Source of the DNA: Acidobacteriota bacterium
GTDB lineage: Bacteria > Actinomycetota > Acidimicrobiia > Spongiisociales > UBA5794
Reading direction: 5' to 3'
Assembly: GCA_022562055.1 (NCBI GenBank)
Contig: JADFQA010000001.1
Coordinates: forward strand, 62,001 to 126,000
Length of the DNA: 64,000 nucleotides
Each line of letters begins with the position of its first letter. Position 1 is the first letter of the stretch. Under the pieces are notes generated by a model that was not told where the DNA came from, did not search any database, and saw only the letters and a program-made list of their open reading frames with translations. This document shows positions 29,185 to 38,236 of the stretch, piece by piece. The position numbers and the translations under genes were made by a program.

Positions 29185-29821
29185 GACGCCACTTGGCGAC
29201 GTCGACGCTCAACCAGAGGTTCAAAACGCCGCCGCTAAGACGGACCACTCCGGGTTACCGCCTCGCAAGGGCACGTTGCTTGTCGTTTCGGGGCCATCGG
29301 GCGTCGGAAAATCAACAATCCTTGAGAAAGTTCGCGAGTCAGCGCAATTCTTTTTCTCCGTATCAATGACTACCAGGCGACGCAGGACCGGCGAGGTCGA
29401 TGGAGTTCACTACCGTTTTGTCAGCCGGGCAGCATTCGAAAACGCAGTTTCGTCGGGCGAACTCTTGGAATGGGCAACCTATGGGGGCAATCTCTATGGA
29501 ACCCCAAAGGGCCCCGTTATCGAGGCGCTGGAGCGTGGCGACGACGTGTTGTTCGACATCGAAAACGACGGCGCACATCAAATCCGTGCGGCCTACCGCA
29601 ACGCCGTGCTCGTGTTCATACTTCCGCCGTCGATGGACGAACTCGAGAGAAGGTTGCGGCGTCGCGGGGACACAAGTGGCGGCGACATGAAGCGGAGGCT
29701 GGCTGTTGCGGAGGCGCAGATCGCCGATGCCGTAAAGAACTACGATCACCTCGTGGTCAACGACTCGATAACAACCGCAGTGCAAGAGATGGCATCTATA
29801 CTGGCGTCAGCGCGCGACTGA
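29165..29821 (+). CDS. gmk: guanylate kinase
   Basis: It phosphorylates GMP to GDP. Motifs are P-loop VVSGPSGVGKSTIL, the GMP-binding SMTTRRRRTGEVDGVHY, the LLEWATYGGNLYGTP region, FDIENDGAHQI (normally DIDxxGAxQV) and LRRRGDTSGGD in the lid. No ATG precedes the P-loop in a sensible place. TTG 29165 gives a 37-residue N-terminal extension like that of mycobacterial Gmk and overlaps mihF by 20 nt; TTG 29276 would start directly at the first beta strand. Start therefore uncertain, function not. Confidence 0.93.
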   Translation: MERPICKTPLGDVDAQPEVQNAAAKTDHSGLPPRKGTLLVVSGPSGVGKSTILEKVRESAQFFFSVSMTTRRRRTGEVDGVHYRFVSRAAFENAVSSGELLEWATYGGNLYGTPKGPVIEALERGDDVLFDIENDGAHQIRAAYRNAVLVFILPPSMDELERRLRRRGDTSGGDMKRRLAVAEAQIADAVKNYDHLVVNDSITTAVQEMASILASARD

Positions 29822-29858
29822 TTCTGAGCGCGCGATCTTCACCGCTGGAGGCTTTTCC

Positions 29859-30092
29859 ATGTCACTCGTCGATCCGCCGATCGGTAACCTACTTGCAAAG
29901 ACGGACACACGGTTCGGACTCGTTCTGTTGGCTGCGCGCCGTGCGCGGGAAATCAACGCCTACTTCAATGAACTAGGCGAGGGCCGTGGATCGTACGTGC
30001 CGCCTCAGGTGCACTCGTTGTCGCGCAAGCCGCTCTCGATCGCCTTTGAGGAAATCGCCGCCGACAAGGTGCTTGTCTCACCGGTCGAGTAG
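29859..30092 (+). CDS. rpoZ: DNA-directed RNA polymerase omega subunit
   Basis: A 77-residue subunit that wraps the beta' C-terminus and helps assembly. The MSLVDPPIGNLLAKTDTRFGLVLLAARRAREIN region is split by the conserved D-x-R-F-x-L-V-x-x-A-A-R-A-R pattern of RpoZ, and KPLSIAFEEIAADKV is the typical C-terminal half. GGAGG lies 8-12 nt upstream of the ATG. The order gmk-rpoZ-coaBC is near universal in bacteria. Confidence 0.95.
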   Translation: MSLVDPPIGNLLAKTDTRFGLVLLAARRAREINAYFNELGEGRGSYVPPQVHSLSRKPLSIAFEEIAADKVLVSPVE

Positions 30093-30096
30093 CCCC

Positions 30097-31287
30097 GTGT
30101 TGCAGCAACGCCGCATCGTCGTAGCTGTGACGGGCGGGGTTGCGGCCTTTAAGGCCGCCTACCTAGTTCGACGCCTCGTTGAACAGGGCGCAGAGGTGCG
30201 CACCGTTATGACTGAGGCCGCCACCCAATTTATCGGTCGCCAAACTCTCGCAGCGTTGACCGGTCACGCGCCCGTGGTGTCTTTGTTCGGTGCATCACAA
30301 GTGAGTCCGCACACGGAGCTCGCTTCCTGGGCAGAGATAATTGTTGTTGCGCCTGCTACCACAGCCACAATCGGACGGCTGGCGAACGGTATACCCGAAG
30401 ACGCCGTTTCCGCAACGGTCGTTGCTGCACAATGTCCCGTAGTTATCGTCCCCGCCATGCACACCGAAATGTGGGAACACCCGGCTACCCAGCGAAACAT
30501 CGACCGTCTTGCCGGCGACGGTGTGACGATCGTGGGTCCAACACAAGGCGCACTTGCGAGTGGTGACAGCGGTCCCGGCCGCATGGTGGACCCCGAAGAA
30601 ATCGTGGCCGCGGTCCTGTCTCTGCTGCAGCCCCAGGACATGGCAGGTCTCGACGTCGTTGTGACGGCTGGTGGAACCCGCGAACCCATTGATCCTGTGC
30701 GGTACGTCGGCAACCGGTCGTCTGGGAAAATGGGAAACGCCATTGCGCTCGAGGCAGCCCAGCGCGGCGCCAAGGTCTCTTTGATTAGCTCAGCGGCCGT
30801 TCCGCACCACGGCAATATCACGTCAGTCGCAGTCGAGACCGCACAAGAGATGGCGGATGCGACGTGGGCCGCTGCCCAAGGCAGCGCGGTGGCAGTGTTT
30901 GCAGCAGCCGTTGCTGACTTTCGCCCGACACACGTTTCCGAGACGAAGATCAGAAGAGGCGATGGTCTACCGACGGTGGCCTTTGAACCAACGCCAGACA
31001 TCCTTTTGGGGGTCATGAACATGGACAATCGCCCCTTCTGCGTTGGGTTTGCCGCCGAAGTCGGATCTGTCGACGCCGCCGTTGACAAGGCAAAAAGCAA
31101 GGGGGTCGACCTCTTAGTTGCCAACGACGTCGCCAAGAGTGGCTCTGGCTTTGGAAGCGATACAAACGAGGTGACCCTTGTCCATCAAGATGGGTCGGTC
31201 GAGGCGTGGGAATTGATGACGAAGACCGAGGTCGCAAAGCGGCTCTGGGATGTCGTTGTGAAGAAGCTTGCCGATGGTGCATCCTGA
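30097..31287 (+). CDS. coaBC: bifunctional phosphopantothenoylcysteine decarboxylase / phosphopantothenate-cysteine ligase
   Basis: It makes 4'-phosphopantetheine for coenzyme A in two steps. The flavoprotein CoaC half (residues ~1-180) shows VAVTGGVAAFKAAYLVRRL, PAMHTEMWEHPATQ and GALASGDSGPGRM. The CoaB half starts at VVVTAGGTREPIDPVRYVGN and has NRSSGKMG and ANDVAKSGSGFG. Where E. coli has an Asn in PAMN and a Cys in ACG, this protein has His and Ser, as I recall for the mycobacterial enzyme. GTG 30097 is 4 nt after the rpoZ stop. 396 residues, normal length. Confidence 0.95.
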   Translation: MLQQRRIVVAVTGGVAAFKAAYLVRRLVEQGAEVRTVMTEAATQFIGRQTLAALTGHAPVVSLFGASQVSPHTELASWAEIIVVAPATTATIGRLANGIPEDAVSATVVAAQCPVVIVPAMHTEMWEHPATQRNIDRLAGDGVTIVGPTQGALASGDSGPGRMVDPEEIVAAVLSLLQPQDMAGLDVVVTAGGTREPIDPVRYVGNRSSGKMGNAIALEAAQRGAKVSLISSAAVPHHGNITSVAVETAQEMADATWAAAQGSAVAVFAAAVADFRPTHVSETKIRRGDGLPTVAFEPTPDILLGVMNMDNRPFCVGFAAEVGSVDAAVDKAKSKGVDLLVANDVAKSGSGFGSDTNEVTLVHQDGSVEAWELMTKTEVAKRLWDVVVKKLADGAS

Positions 31288-33023
31288 TCCAAATCGCCCA
31301 GGTCGTCCCCAATGTTCCGACCTTTGCGGTCGATGATGGGTTCGCCTACGAAGTTCCTGGGGACCTCGCGACCGTTGCTATGGGGTCCAGTGTTGTGGTG
31401 CCACTCGGTGGGCGGAAGGTCAAAGGGTGGGTAACTGCAGTTCACGACACCGCGCCCAAAAGGAAATTGAAAGCGGTTCTCTCTGTCTCGGGAGATTTGC
31501 CCCACTTTGATTCGGCCCTCTTGCAGACGTTGCGGTGGATTGCACTTCACCACGTCGCACCGATGTCGACGGTGCTGGCGCGTTCCGGTCCGCCAAACAT
31601 ACCGAGGCTGAGGGGCGCTGAGCACTCAGCCCCTCCGGCGGCACCCAAACATCAGCGCTCGACCTACGTCGTGCGTCGCGGGACGTACGACGACACTCTC
31701 ATCGACATCTGTTCCCCGGTTGTGAAAGCGGGCCACAATGTTCTCGTAATTCTACCTACAGCTCACGAGGTCGACCACTATGGCGTGGTTCTTGCGGCTG
31801 TATTCGGAAATGTAGTGCACAGGGTGGGATCTGCTCTCAAGGCAAAAGATGTCACATTGACTTGGGTAACAACGCAGATATCAGGTGGGCACATCGTGGT
31901 GGGAACCCGCGAGTCCGTTCTTTGGCCGCTTGGGTCACTCGGGGCGATAGTTGTTGTCGAGGAAGGCCGTCGCGGTCACACCAGCCCGCAGACCCCGACG
32001 TGGACCGTTCGAGACGTCGCTCTCATGCGCAGCCGGATCGAGCGGTTTCACACCTGGTTTGTGGGTTCGGTGCCGTCCGCCCATCTTCTCGCCGCCGGTG
32101 TTGACATCCGAACGCCCGAGGGACGATGGTGGTCACTGGTTGAGGTTGTCAATCGCTTCGACGAACCCCCGGGAACCGGGCCAATTCTTGACGCATCGGT
32201 GATGGCGATCCGCACGGTCGTAAAACGCGGCGGTAAGGTATTTGTGCTCGTCAACAGGCGTGGATACGCCCCAGTGTTTCGATGTGTGACATGTCGTGAG
32301 CTACGCCGCTGTCCGCACTGCGCCGCGGGGGCAGGGCGCAACGACTCGTGTCCCCGATGCGGATCGGATCTTGGAGGCTGCACGTCTTGTGGTGGCCATC
32401 GTTTTGAGCCGGTTGGCGCCGGTATCGGCAGAACGATCGAGATCTTGCGGCGTTCGATTGGCGGCGCGGTCGGTTCTAGCGAAGATTCCAGCGTCGTCAC
32501 CGTTGGGACGGAGAGGGATATCCCGCTGCCCGCGTCCGTCGACTTGGTGCTCGTTGTCGATGTCGACGGCATGTTGTTGGCGCCGCATTTCAAAGCCGAT
32601 GAGGAAGCTCTGAGGATTCTCGGCCGAGTTGCCACCTGTGTTAGGCGCGGTTCAGCCAATCGAATCATGGTGCAAACGAGCCAACCGACGCACCGAGTGG
32701 TTGTAGCTCTTAGATCGGCACGGCCGTTGGAGCTTCTTCAAACGATTCTTGACGAACGCGCACATTCTGGATTTCCGCCTTCCGGCGACGTGGTCGCCGT
32801 CGAAACCTCGCGAATGTCGAAGCAAATCGAGGCCGCTCTGGAACGCCAAGGAGAGAGCCCGGGTGTAACGGTTCTCGGACCTGTCCAGGTCGCCAAGGGC
32901 TACCGCTGGTTGATTCAAGGGCACGACCTGCACCGCTTTCGCCTTGCGCTGCGCAACAGTGTCGGAGCATGGCGAGAGAGTGGTGTGAAAGTGCGCATCG
33001 ATGTTGACCCGCTGGACCTGTAA
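31206..33023 (+). CDS. priA: PriA-like primosomal protein N' lacking helicase motifs
   Basis: Homology starts around IQIAQVVPNVPTFAVDDGFAYEVP, i.e. near 31284, where the only start-like codon is a CTG; the ATG at 31206 lies inside coaBC and adds ~26 residues without homology, so the true start is unresolved. The 3' DNA-binding domain and the zinc-binding cluster are present (FRCVTCRELRRCPHC, CPRCGSDLGGCTSCGG, eight Cys), and so is a conserved C-terminal domain. The helicase parts are degenerate: the Walker A position reads VLVILPTAHEV and the DEAH position reads VVVEEGRRGH. Loss of ATPase motifs is a known feature of actinobacterial PriA. Confidence 0.82.
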   Translation: MGIDDEDRGRKAALGCRCEEACRWCILIQIAQVVPNVPTFAVDDGFAYEVPGDLATVAMGSSVVVPLGGRKVKGWVTAVHDTAPKRKLKAVLSVSGDLPHFDSALLQTLRWIALHHVAPMSTVLARSGPPNIPRLRGAEHSAPPAAPKHQRSTYVVRRGTYDDTLIDICSPVVKAGHNVLVILPTAHEVDHYGVVLAAVFGNVVHRVGSALKAKDVTLTWVTTQISGGHIVVGTRESVLWPLGSLGAIVVVEEGRRGHTSPQTPTWTVRDVALMRSRIERFHTWFVGSVPSAHLLAAGVDIRTPEGRWWSLVEVVNRFDEPPGTGPILDASVMAIRTVVKRGGKVFVLVNRRGYAPVFRCVTCRELRRCPHCAAGAGRNDSCPRCGSDLGGCTSCGGHRFEPVGAGIGRTIEILRRSIGGAVGSSEDSSVVTVGTERDIPLPASVDLVLVVDVDGMLLAPHFKADEEALRILGRVATCVRRGSANRIMVQTSQPTHRVVVALRSARPLELLQTILDERAHSGFPPSGDVVAVETSRMSKQIEAALERQGESPGVTVLGPVQVAKGYRWLIQGHDLHRFRLALRNSVGAWRESGVKVRIDVDPLDL

Positions 33024-33040
33024 CCCATCAAGGCAAGCCT

Positions 33041-33046
33041 TAGAAT
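33041..33046 (+). promoter_or_regulatory. leaderless-type -10 element for def
   Basis: TAGAAT ends 6 nt before the def ATG at 33053 and there is no ribosome-binding site in between, the geometry of a leaderless transcript. No convincing -35 box is seen 17 nt upstream. Confidence 0.4.
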
Positions 33047-33052
33047 GTCGCC

Positions 33053-33556
33053 ATGGCAATTTTCCCAATCCGTACATTCGGTGACCCAGTGCTGCGCGGA
33101 CAGGCTCTTCCCGTCGACACGATCACGATTTCAACGGAGCGTCTCGTTGAGGACATGCTCGAGACCATGTACGACGCACCGGGTGTCGGGCTTGCTGCGC
33201 CTCAGATCGGTGTGTTGCGTCAAGTCTTTGTCGGCGATGTCGGGGAGGGGCCGTTTATCATCGTGAACCCGCAGTTGATCGAGACTGCCGGCGAGTGGGA
33301 GTTCGATGAAGGATGTCTTTCAGTGCCAGAACGATTCTGGCCTATCAAACGCTTCGCTTACGCCAGGGTCCGCGGTCTTGATCTTAACGGAAACGTCATC
33401 GACCTCGAAGGCGATGACCTCATGGGGCGGCTTCTCCAGCACGAGATGGACCACCTCCGGGGAGGTTTGCTACTCGACCATCTGTCCAAGCGAGCGAGGA
33501 AGGCGGCGCTGCGAGAACTCCGCGAGGAGTCTCTCGGCGTGAGGCCGTTGGCCTGA
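33053..33556 (+). CDS. def: peptide deformylase
   Basis: This Fe/Zn hydrolase removes the formyl group from nascent Met. All three motifs are present: GVGLAAPQIG (residues ~43-52), EGCLSVPE with the Cys ligand, and QHEMDHLRG with two His ligands and the catalytic Glu. 167 residues, standard for type I. The final A of its TGA is the first base of fmt, so formyl addition and removal genes are translationally coupled. Confidence 0.97.
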   Translation: MAIFPIRTFGDPVLRGQALPVDTITISTERLVEDMLETMYDAPGVGLAAPQIGVLRQVFVGDVGEGPFIIVNPQLIETAGEWEFDEGCLSVPERFWPIKRFAYARVRGLDLNGNVIDLEGDDLMGRLLQHEMDHLRGGLLLDHLSKRARKAALRELREESLGVRPLA

Positions 33557-34476
33557 TGCACGCGGTCTTTCTCGGCACACCCGCCACAGCCGTGGCCTCA
33601 CTATCCGCACTTGCGGACGTGATCGATGTGTCGTGCGTCATCACACGGCCGGACGCCGCACGAGGGCGGTCCAAGCAACTCGTCCCTTCGCCGGTGAAGG
33701 AGGCTGCCCTCGAATGGGGGTTCCCGGTAGCCCAACCGGCCACCAATGAGGAGCTCGCAGCCGTGCTCGCCGCACTCGAACCTTCGGTCGGCCTGGTCGT
33801 GGCATACGGGCGCATCCTCAAACCCGAGGTGATCGAAATTCCGTATCGGGGATTTGTAAACGTGCACTTCTCGTTGCTGCCCCGATGGCGTGGTGCTGCC
33901 CCGGTGACACGGGCATTGTTGGCTGGAGACACAAAGACCGGTGTTTCACTGATGCAGATCGACGAAGGCCTCGATTCTGGGCCGATTCTGGCGCGCGTGG
34001 AAACACCTATCGCGGCTGACGAAACCGGTGGTTCTCTCACCGCGCGGCTTGCCCACCTTGGTTCGCTGATGGTCGATGATATCTTGCCGGCGTTCTTGCG
34101 TGGGGAGGTGCACGGTGCACCGCAAATCGACTCAGCGGTGACCCACGCCGCGCGGCTCACGAAAGCTGAAGCGCAGGTTCACCCAGGTACCACCGCCGAC
34201 CTGTTCGCCCGTTCCGTTCGGGGATACCATCCGCGCCCGGGAGCATGGATGGTCGTCGACGGCTCACACATCAAGATTCACGATTGTGTCGTGGCGTCTG
34301 AGGACGCTGACAGGGGCCGAGTAGTTCCGGGTTCTGAGAATCAGATCCTGCTGGGTTGCGCCGCTGGTGCCGTTGAGTTGATCACTGTACAACCGCCTGG
34401 GAAAAGGCGTATGAGTGCTGCTGATTGGCTGCGTGGGATGCACGGTCGGGAAGTCATCGTTGAGGAGCGGACGTGA
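33556..34476 (+). CDS. fmt: methionyl-tRNA formyltransferase
   Basis: It formylates initiator Met-tRNA with 10-formyl-THF. The 306-residue protein has the N-terminal catalytic domain with HFSLLPRWRGAAPVTRALLAGD (catalytic Asn/His/Asp region; here VNVHFSLLP), the substrate loop RGRSKQLVPSPVK and a C-terminal OB domain with the RGYHPRPGAW segment. TGATG overlap with def and a 4-nt overlap with rsmB define a def-fmt-rsmB operon. Confidence 0.96.
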   Translation: MHAVFLGTPATAVASLSALADVIDVSCVITRPDAARGRSKQLVPSPVKEAALEWGFPVAQPATNEELAAVLAALEPSVGLVVAYGRILKPEVIEIPYRGFVNVHFSLLPRWRGAAPVTRALLAGDTKTGVSLMQIDEGLDSGPILARVETPIAADETGGSLTARLAHLGSLMVDDILPAFLRGEVHGAPQIDSAVTHAARLTKAEAQVHPGTTADLFARSVRGYHPRPGAWMVVDGSHIKIHDCVVASEDADRGRVVPGSENQILLGCAAGAVELITVQPPGKRRMSAADWLRGMHGREVIVEERT

Positions 34477-35690
34477 AGCCGGGAGTGCGCACGAGGGCTG
34501 CGGCAGCACGGGCCCTCATGGATGTCACCGACAACGGTGCATGGTCCAACCGTGTTGCCGACGTACTTGTCGATGAGATGCCACAGCGAGAAAAGGCAAA
34601 GACTCTGAGGCTGTTCATGGATGCAGTGCGGTATCGACGGCGGCTCGATCGAGCGTTGAACTCCGTTGTTGCCAGGCCGATTGCGGACACCGATCCAGAG
34701 ATCCGCGCGATTCTGAGGATTGCAGCTGTAGACCTGCTCTTGCACAGGACGCCTTCGTTTGCAGCCATCAGCACAGCGGTCGACGCCACCAGGGAGCTAG
34801 ACGTCGGTCACGCATCGAGATTCGTCAACGCGTCCCTACGGCGTCTCGACACACAAGGCGAACCACCGCCACCAACGGACTCGCCCTACGAGCAATGGGG
34901 AGTCGAAGGGCACGTGTTCAACCTCGTCTCCGAATTGATCGGCGAGGATGCAGCTGCGGCGTTTTTCGAGGCATGTGCCGAACCGCCGAGTGTTTCCTGT
35001 TTCGTTCCGACGACGGACGACGCGCCTGTGTCGTTCATCTCGCACGGCGAGATTCGTGGGGCGGGCCATGTGGAACACCCATCTGACGTGTTTCCCGAAT
35101 ACATCATGGATGCCGCATCGGTTGCTGTCGGTCGTGCCGTCGGAGCGAGACCGGGGGATCGGGTTCTCGATCTCGCCGCCGCGCCGGGTGGCAAGACGCT
35201 GGTGATCGCCGACATGATGCAGGGGAAGGGCCTTCTCGTAGGAGCTGACCGACACTGGCGACGCCTCATACGGGCGGCCAATCGCTGGGACGACGTTCGA
35301 GCGCCTATCAGCATCGTTCAGTCCGACGGGCTGGTTCCCGCGTTCAAGCCAGGTTCGTTTGATGTCGTTCTGCTCGACGCGCCGTGCTCTGGCCTTGGCA
35401 CCTTGCGCCGCCGGCCAGAGGTCAAGGACCGAATCACCGCAAAGGGAATTGCCAATCTAGCTGATCTGCAACGCGGCCTGCTGAGAGAGTCGTTGGCGCT
35501 GGTCCGGCCGGGCGGCAGGTTGGTGTATTCAGTGTGCACTCTCACCGCGCCCGAGACCGTCGACCAGGTGGATGCCTTGGATGCCGCGCCGCCCGATGGC
35601 ATCCCCGGCGAGCGGATTGGCAAGGGTCTCTTGCTCGCCCCCCACCTCACCGACACCGACGGGATGTTCATTTCGGTGATCCAGCCCTAG
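34473..35690 (+). CDS. rsmB: 16S rRNA (cytosine-967-C5)-methyltransferase RsmB family
   Basis: A 405-residue protein with an N-terminal NusB-like RNA-binding domain (residues ~1-130) and a C-terminal SAM-dependent methyltransferase. The SAM motif I is VLDLAAAPGGKTL, motif IV with the second cysteine is LLDAPCSGLGTLRRRPE, and the catalytic cysteine is in YSVCTLTAPE. GTG start overlaps the fmt TGA by 4 nt. Target position is inferred from the family; it converges with ppk2 across a 48-nt gap. Confidence 0.93.
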   Translation: MKPGVRTRAAAARALMDVTDNGAWSNRVADVLVDEMPQREKAKTLRLFMDAVRYRRRLDRALNSVVARPIADTDPEIRAILRIAAVDLLLHRTPSFAAISTAVDATRELDVGHASRFVNASLRRLDTQGEPPPPTDSPYEQWGVEGHVFNLVSELIGEDAAAAFFEACAEPPSVSCFVPTTDDAPVSFISHGEIRGAGHVEHPSDVFPEYIMDAASVAVGRAVGARPGDRVLDLAAAPGGKTLVIADMMQGKGLLVGADRHWRRLIRAANRWDDVRAPISIVQSDGLVPAFKPGSFDVVLLDAPCSGLGTLRRRPEVKDRITAKGIANLADLQRGLLRESLALVRPGGRLVYSVCTLTAPETVDQVDALDAAPPDGIPGERIGKGLLLAPHLTDTDGMFISVIQP

Positions 35691-35738
35691 TCAGCCGCCG
35701 CGGAGCGTGGGTCATTAGGTTCTGATAGCGATCCGCGG

Positions 35739-36542
35739 TTAGCTGATGACAACGTTCTCGAGCCCGTCGTCGGGGTCGGGAAAGGTCATCGACAGCGCCT
35801 TCAATGTGTCAACGAGGATCTGGGTGACGATGATGTTTCTGTACCACTTGGTATCCGCCGGAACCACGTACCACGGAGCAGTCGGGGTTGCAGTTTTGGC
35901 GATGCAATCGCTGTAAGCCTCCATGTATTGGTCCCAGAGTTCTCGGTGTTTCAGATCCCCAATGTTGAACTTCCAATGTTTTGTAGGGTCATCAAGGCGG
36001 TCCTGGAGTCGTCTCGCCTGTTCTTCCTTTGAGATGTTCAGGTAGATTTTCACGATTGCGGTGCCCTCGTCGGCGAGTCGGCGTTCGAAGTCGACAATGT
36101 GTTGATAGCGTTTCGACCAGTGATCGCCCGGGACCAGGGACAGAACTCTGACAATCAGCACGTCCTCGTAGTGGCTGCGGTTGAACACAACGATTTCGCC
36201 GTTGCCGGGTGTACGACGATGCACCCGCCACAGGTAGTCGTGACCAAGTTCCGTTGACGTTGGCACCTTGAAGTTGGCGACCCGCACGCCCTGAGGATTC
36301 ACCCCACGAAAGACGTTTCGGATGGTTCCGTCTTTGCCGCCGGTGTCCATGGCTTGAAGCACCAAGAGAAGCTTGTTCGTATGCTGTGCCCAGAGAAGAT
36401 GCTGAAGTTCAGCCAGCTCCTTGCGCAAAGCCTTCAGCGTTTTCACACCCGCCGACTTCTTCCCCGCAAAGACCTGTCTGTCGTTGGCAGAGAAATCGTC
36501 CAGCGAGAACCCTGCTCCACTGGTGATTTTGTACGGATCCAC
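35739..36542 (-). CDS. ppk2: polyphosphate kinase 2 family protein (polyphosphate:nucleotide phosphotransferase)
   Basis: A 267-residue PPK2 with Walker A AMDTGGKDGTI (residues ~64-74), the lid-associated TPGNGEIVVFNRSHYEDVLI (Walker B Asp/Glu region), a KYLN-type ISKEEQARRL segment and WKFNIGDLKHRELWDQY. It transfers phosphate between polyphosphate and nucleotides; the length and the GATxxLKA-free N-terminus fit the TIGR03709-type group, but class I/II/III substrate preference cannot be read off with certainty. GTG start at 36542 with AGGAGG 8 nt upstream. It is divergent from rpe, alone on the minus strand. Confidence 0.92.
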   Translation of the reverse strand: MDPYKITSGAGFSLDDFSANDRQVFAGKKSAGVKTLKALRKELAELQHLLWAQHTNKLLLVLQAMDTGGKDGTIRNVFRGVNPQGVRVANFKVPTSTELGHDYLWRVHRRTPGNGEIVVFNRSHYEDVLIVRVLSLVPGDHWSKRYQHIVDFERRLADEGTAIVKIYLNISKEEQARRLQDRLDDPTKHWKFNIGDLKHRELWDQYMEAYSDCIAKTATPTAPWYVVPADTKWYRNIIVTQILVDTLKALSMTFPDPDDGLENVVIS

Positions 36543-36599
36543 CCGTGTGCCTCCTGGCGCTGTGACGATTACGGTTCCGAACCCTACTCACTAGCGGTC

Positions 36600-36605
36600 T
36601 ATGCT
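36600..36605 (+). promoter_or_regulatory. leaderless-type -10 element for rpe
   Basis: TATGCT ends 6 nt before the rpe GTG at 36612, and the 69-nt divergent gap between ppk2 and rpe shows no ribosome-binding site for rpe. No clear -35 box. Confidence 0.35.
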
Positions 36606-36611
36606 CACATC

Positions 36612-37271
36612 GTGAACAACACTCTGAAGATCGCGCCCTCCATCCTGGCCGCGGATTTCGCAAATCTTGGGGCTGCGGTCGCTGAGGTAGCCGGGGCTGT
36701 CGACATGCTCCACATCGACGTGATGGACGGTCACTTCGTCCCCAATCTGGCGATCGGTATCCCTGTCATTGCATCGTTGAGGGCCACTACAGACCTCCCT
36801 TTTGACTGTCATATCATGACCACAAACCCCCTTGCCTACTTCGAAAGTCTCGCCGTGGCGGGGGCCACCCACATCACCGTACATGCTGAGGTTCACCAGG
36901 ACCCGGAGCCTGTGGTCAGCCGAGCGAAAGAGGTGGGTGTCACGATCGGCATCGCCATAAACCCGGCTACTCCCGCGGACGCAATAGCGCCATTCGTTGA
37001 CGAATTCGACATGCTGCTCGTGATGTCGGTCGAGCCAGGCTTCGGCGGACAGTCATTCATGGAATCAGCGCTTGCGAAAATCGAGACATTGAGAAAGTTG
37101 GTTGACTCCCACGGGTTGGCGACCGATATAGAGGTTGACGGCGGATTGTCGGTCGCAAACACGCGACGAGCGTGGGAAGCGGGCGCAAATGTGATTGTCG
37201 CGGGCAGCGCGATTTTTCATGCTGACGATCCCCTCGCCGCTGTTGCGGCGATCAAGGCTGCAACTACTTGA
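36612..37271 (+). CDS. rpe: ribulose-phosphate 3-epimerase
   Basis: It interconverts ribulose 5-phosphate and xylulose 5-phosphate. In 219 residues: IAPSILAADFANLG, the metal motif HIDVMDGHFVPNLAIG, DCHIMTTNP, the MSVEPGFGGQSF loop and IEVDGGLSVAN with the second catalytic Asp, then GSAIF. GTG 36612 starts at the normal family N-terminus; the open frame upstream overlaps ppk2 in antisense and is spurious. Confidence 0.96.
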   Translation: MNNTLKIAPSILAADFANLGAAVAEVAGAVDMLHIDVMDGHFVPNLAIGIPVIASLRATTDLPFDCHIMTTNPLAYFESLAVAGATHITVHAEVHQDPEPVVSRAKEVGVTIGIAINPATPADAIAPFVDEFDMLLVMSVEPGFGGQSFMESALAKIETLRKLVDSHGLATDIEVDGGLSVANTRRAWEAGANVIVAGSAIFHADDPLAAVAAIKAATT

Positions 37272-37281
37272 CAGGAAGACA

Positions 37282-38208
37282 ATGCGAGAACGGATTCTCG
37301 TCGTAGATGACGACCCGGACATCCTCCAGTTCGTTCGGATGAACCTCGAGCTAGAGGGCTTCGAGACGCGCACCGCAGAGAGTGGCAAGGAGGGTCTCGC
37401 AATGGCGAAAGAGCAGCCACCCGACCTCATTTTGCTCGACGTAATGATGCCAGGCATGGACGGTCTGACAGTATTGAAGCACCTGCGCACGAACCCCGCG
37501 ACGGCGAACTGCCCAGTCATAATTCTCACCGCAAAAGTGCTCGCCGATGACAGGGTGAGAGCACTCGACCTCGGTGCTGACGACTACGTTGCAAAACCGT
37601 TCGAACTCAGCGAGCTACTGGCGCGGATACGCTCGGTCTTGAGACGCTCGCAGCAAATGCGTGACCTGTCGCCGCTAACCGGCCTCCCGGGGAACTTTAG
37701 AATTTCCCGCGAACTCGAAGACCGGGTGTCTAATCCGGGCGGATTTGCGCTTGTCTATGCAGATCTTGATCATTTCAAAGCCTTCAACGACCACTACGGA
37801 TTCATGCGTGGTGACACCGTCATCAAGTTTGCGGCACAGTGTCTGCTTGATGCCGCGGCAGACATTGGTGACGAAATGATCTTTGTAGGCCACATCGGTG
37901 GAGACGACTTCGTTGCGATCTTGACACCCCCGGACGCTGAGCAGTTCTGCATCTCGGTCGTCGACAAGTACGACAGCGGGATTCTTGAGTTCTACGACAC
38001 GTCAGATTCGCTGCAGGGGTACATTGAAGTGAAGGACAGACGTGGTGAACGCCATGCGTTCCCGATCTCGTCGATCTCTATGGGTGTCGTGACCAATGTC
38101 CACCGCACAATAGAGTCCGAGTGGGAAGCTTCGGCCATAGCGGTCGAAATGAAAGAGTACGCCAAGCGACGCACCGGCTCGACTTACGAACTGGACCGTC
38201 GTATCTGA
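37282..38208 (+). CDS. response regulator with receiver and GGDEF-like (GGDDF) output domain
   Basis: A 308-residue PleD-like protein. The receiver (residues ~1-120) has the acidic pocket DDD at 9-11, phospho-acceptor Asp53 in LILLDVMMPGMDG, Thr in IILTAK and Lys in VAKPF. The output domain starts at SPLTGLPGNFRIS, with DLDHFKAFNDHYGFMRGD and the signature GGDDF at 206-210. The fourth signature position, normally Glu, is Asp, so cyclic di-GMP synthesis may be weak or lost. No I-site RxxD is seen before the signature. AGGAAG precedes ATG 37282. No partner kinase is nearby. Confidence 0.85.
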   Translation: MRERILVVDDDPDILQFVRMNLELEGFETRTAESGKEGLAMAKEQPPDLILLDVMMPGMDGLTVLKHLRTNPATANCPVIILTAKVLADDRVRALDLGADDYVAKPFELSELLARIRSVLRRSQQMRDLSPLTGLPGNFRISRELEDRVSNPGGFALVYADLDHFKAFNDHYGFMRGDTVIKFAAQCLLDAAADIGDEMIFVGHIGGDDFVAILTPPDAEQFCISVVDKYDSGILEFYDTSDSLQGYIEVKDRRGERHAFPISSISMGVVTNVHRTIESEWEASAIAVEMKEYAKRRTGSTYELDRRI

Positions 38209-38236
38209 TGGCGGCTCGGCAGTAGCCGCCGCGCGG

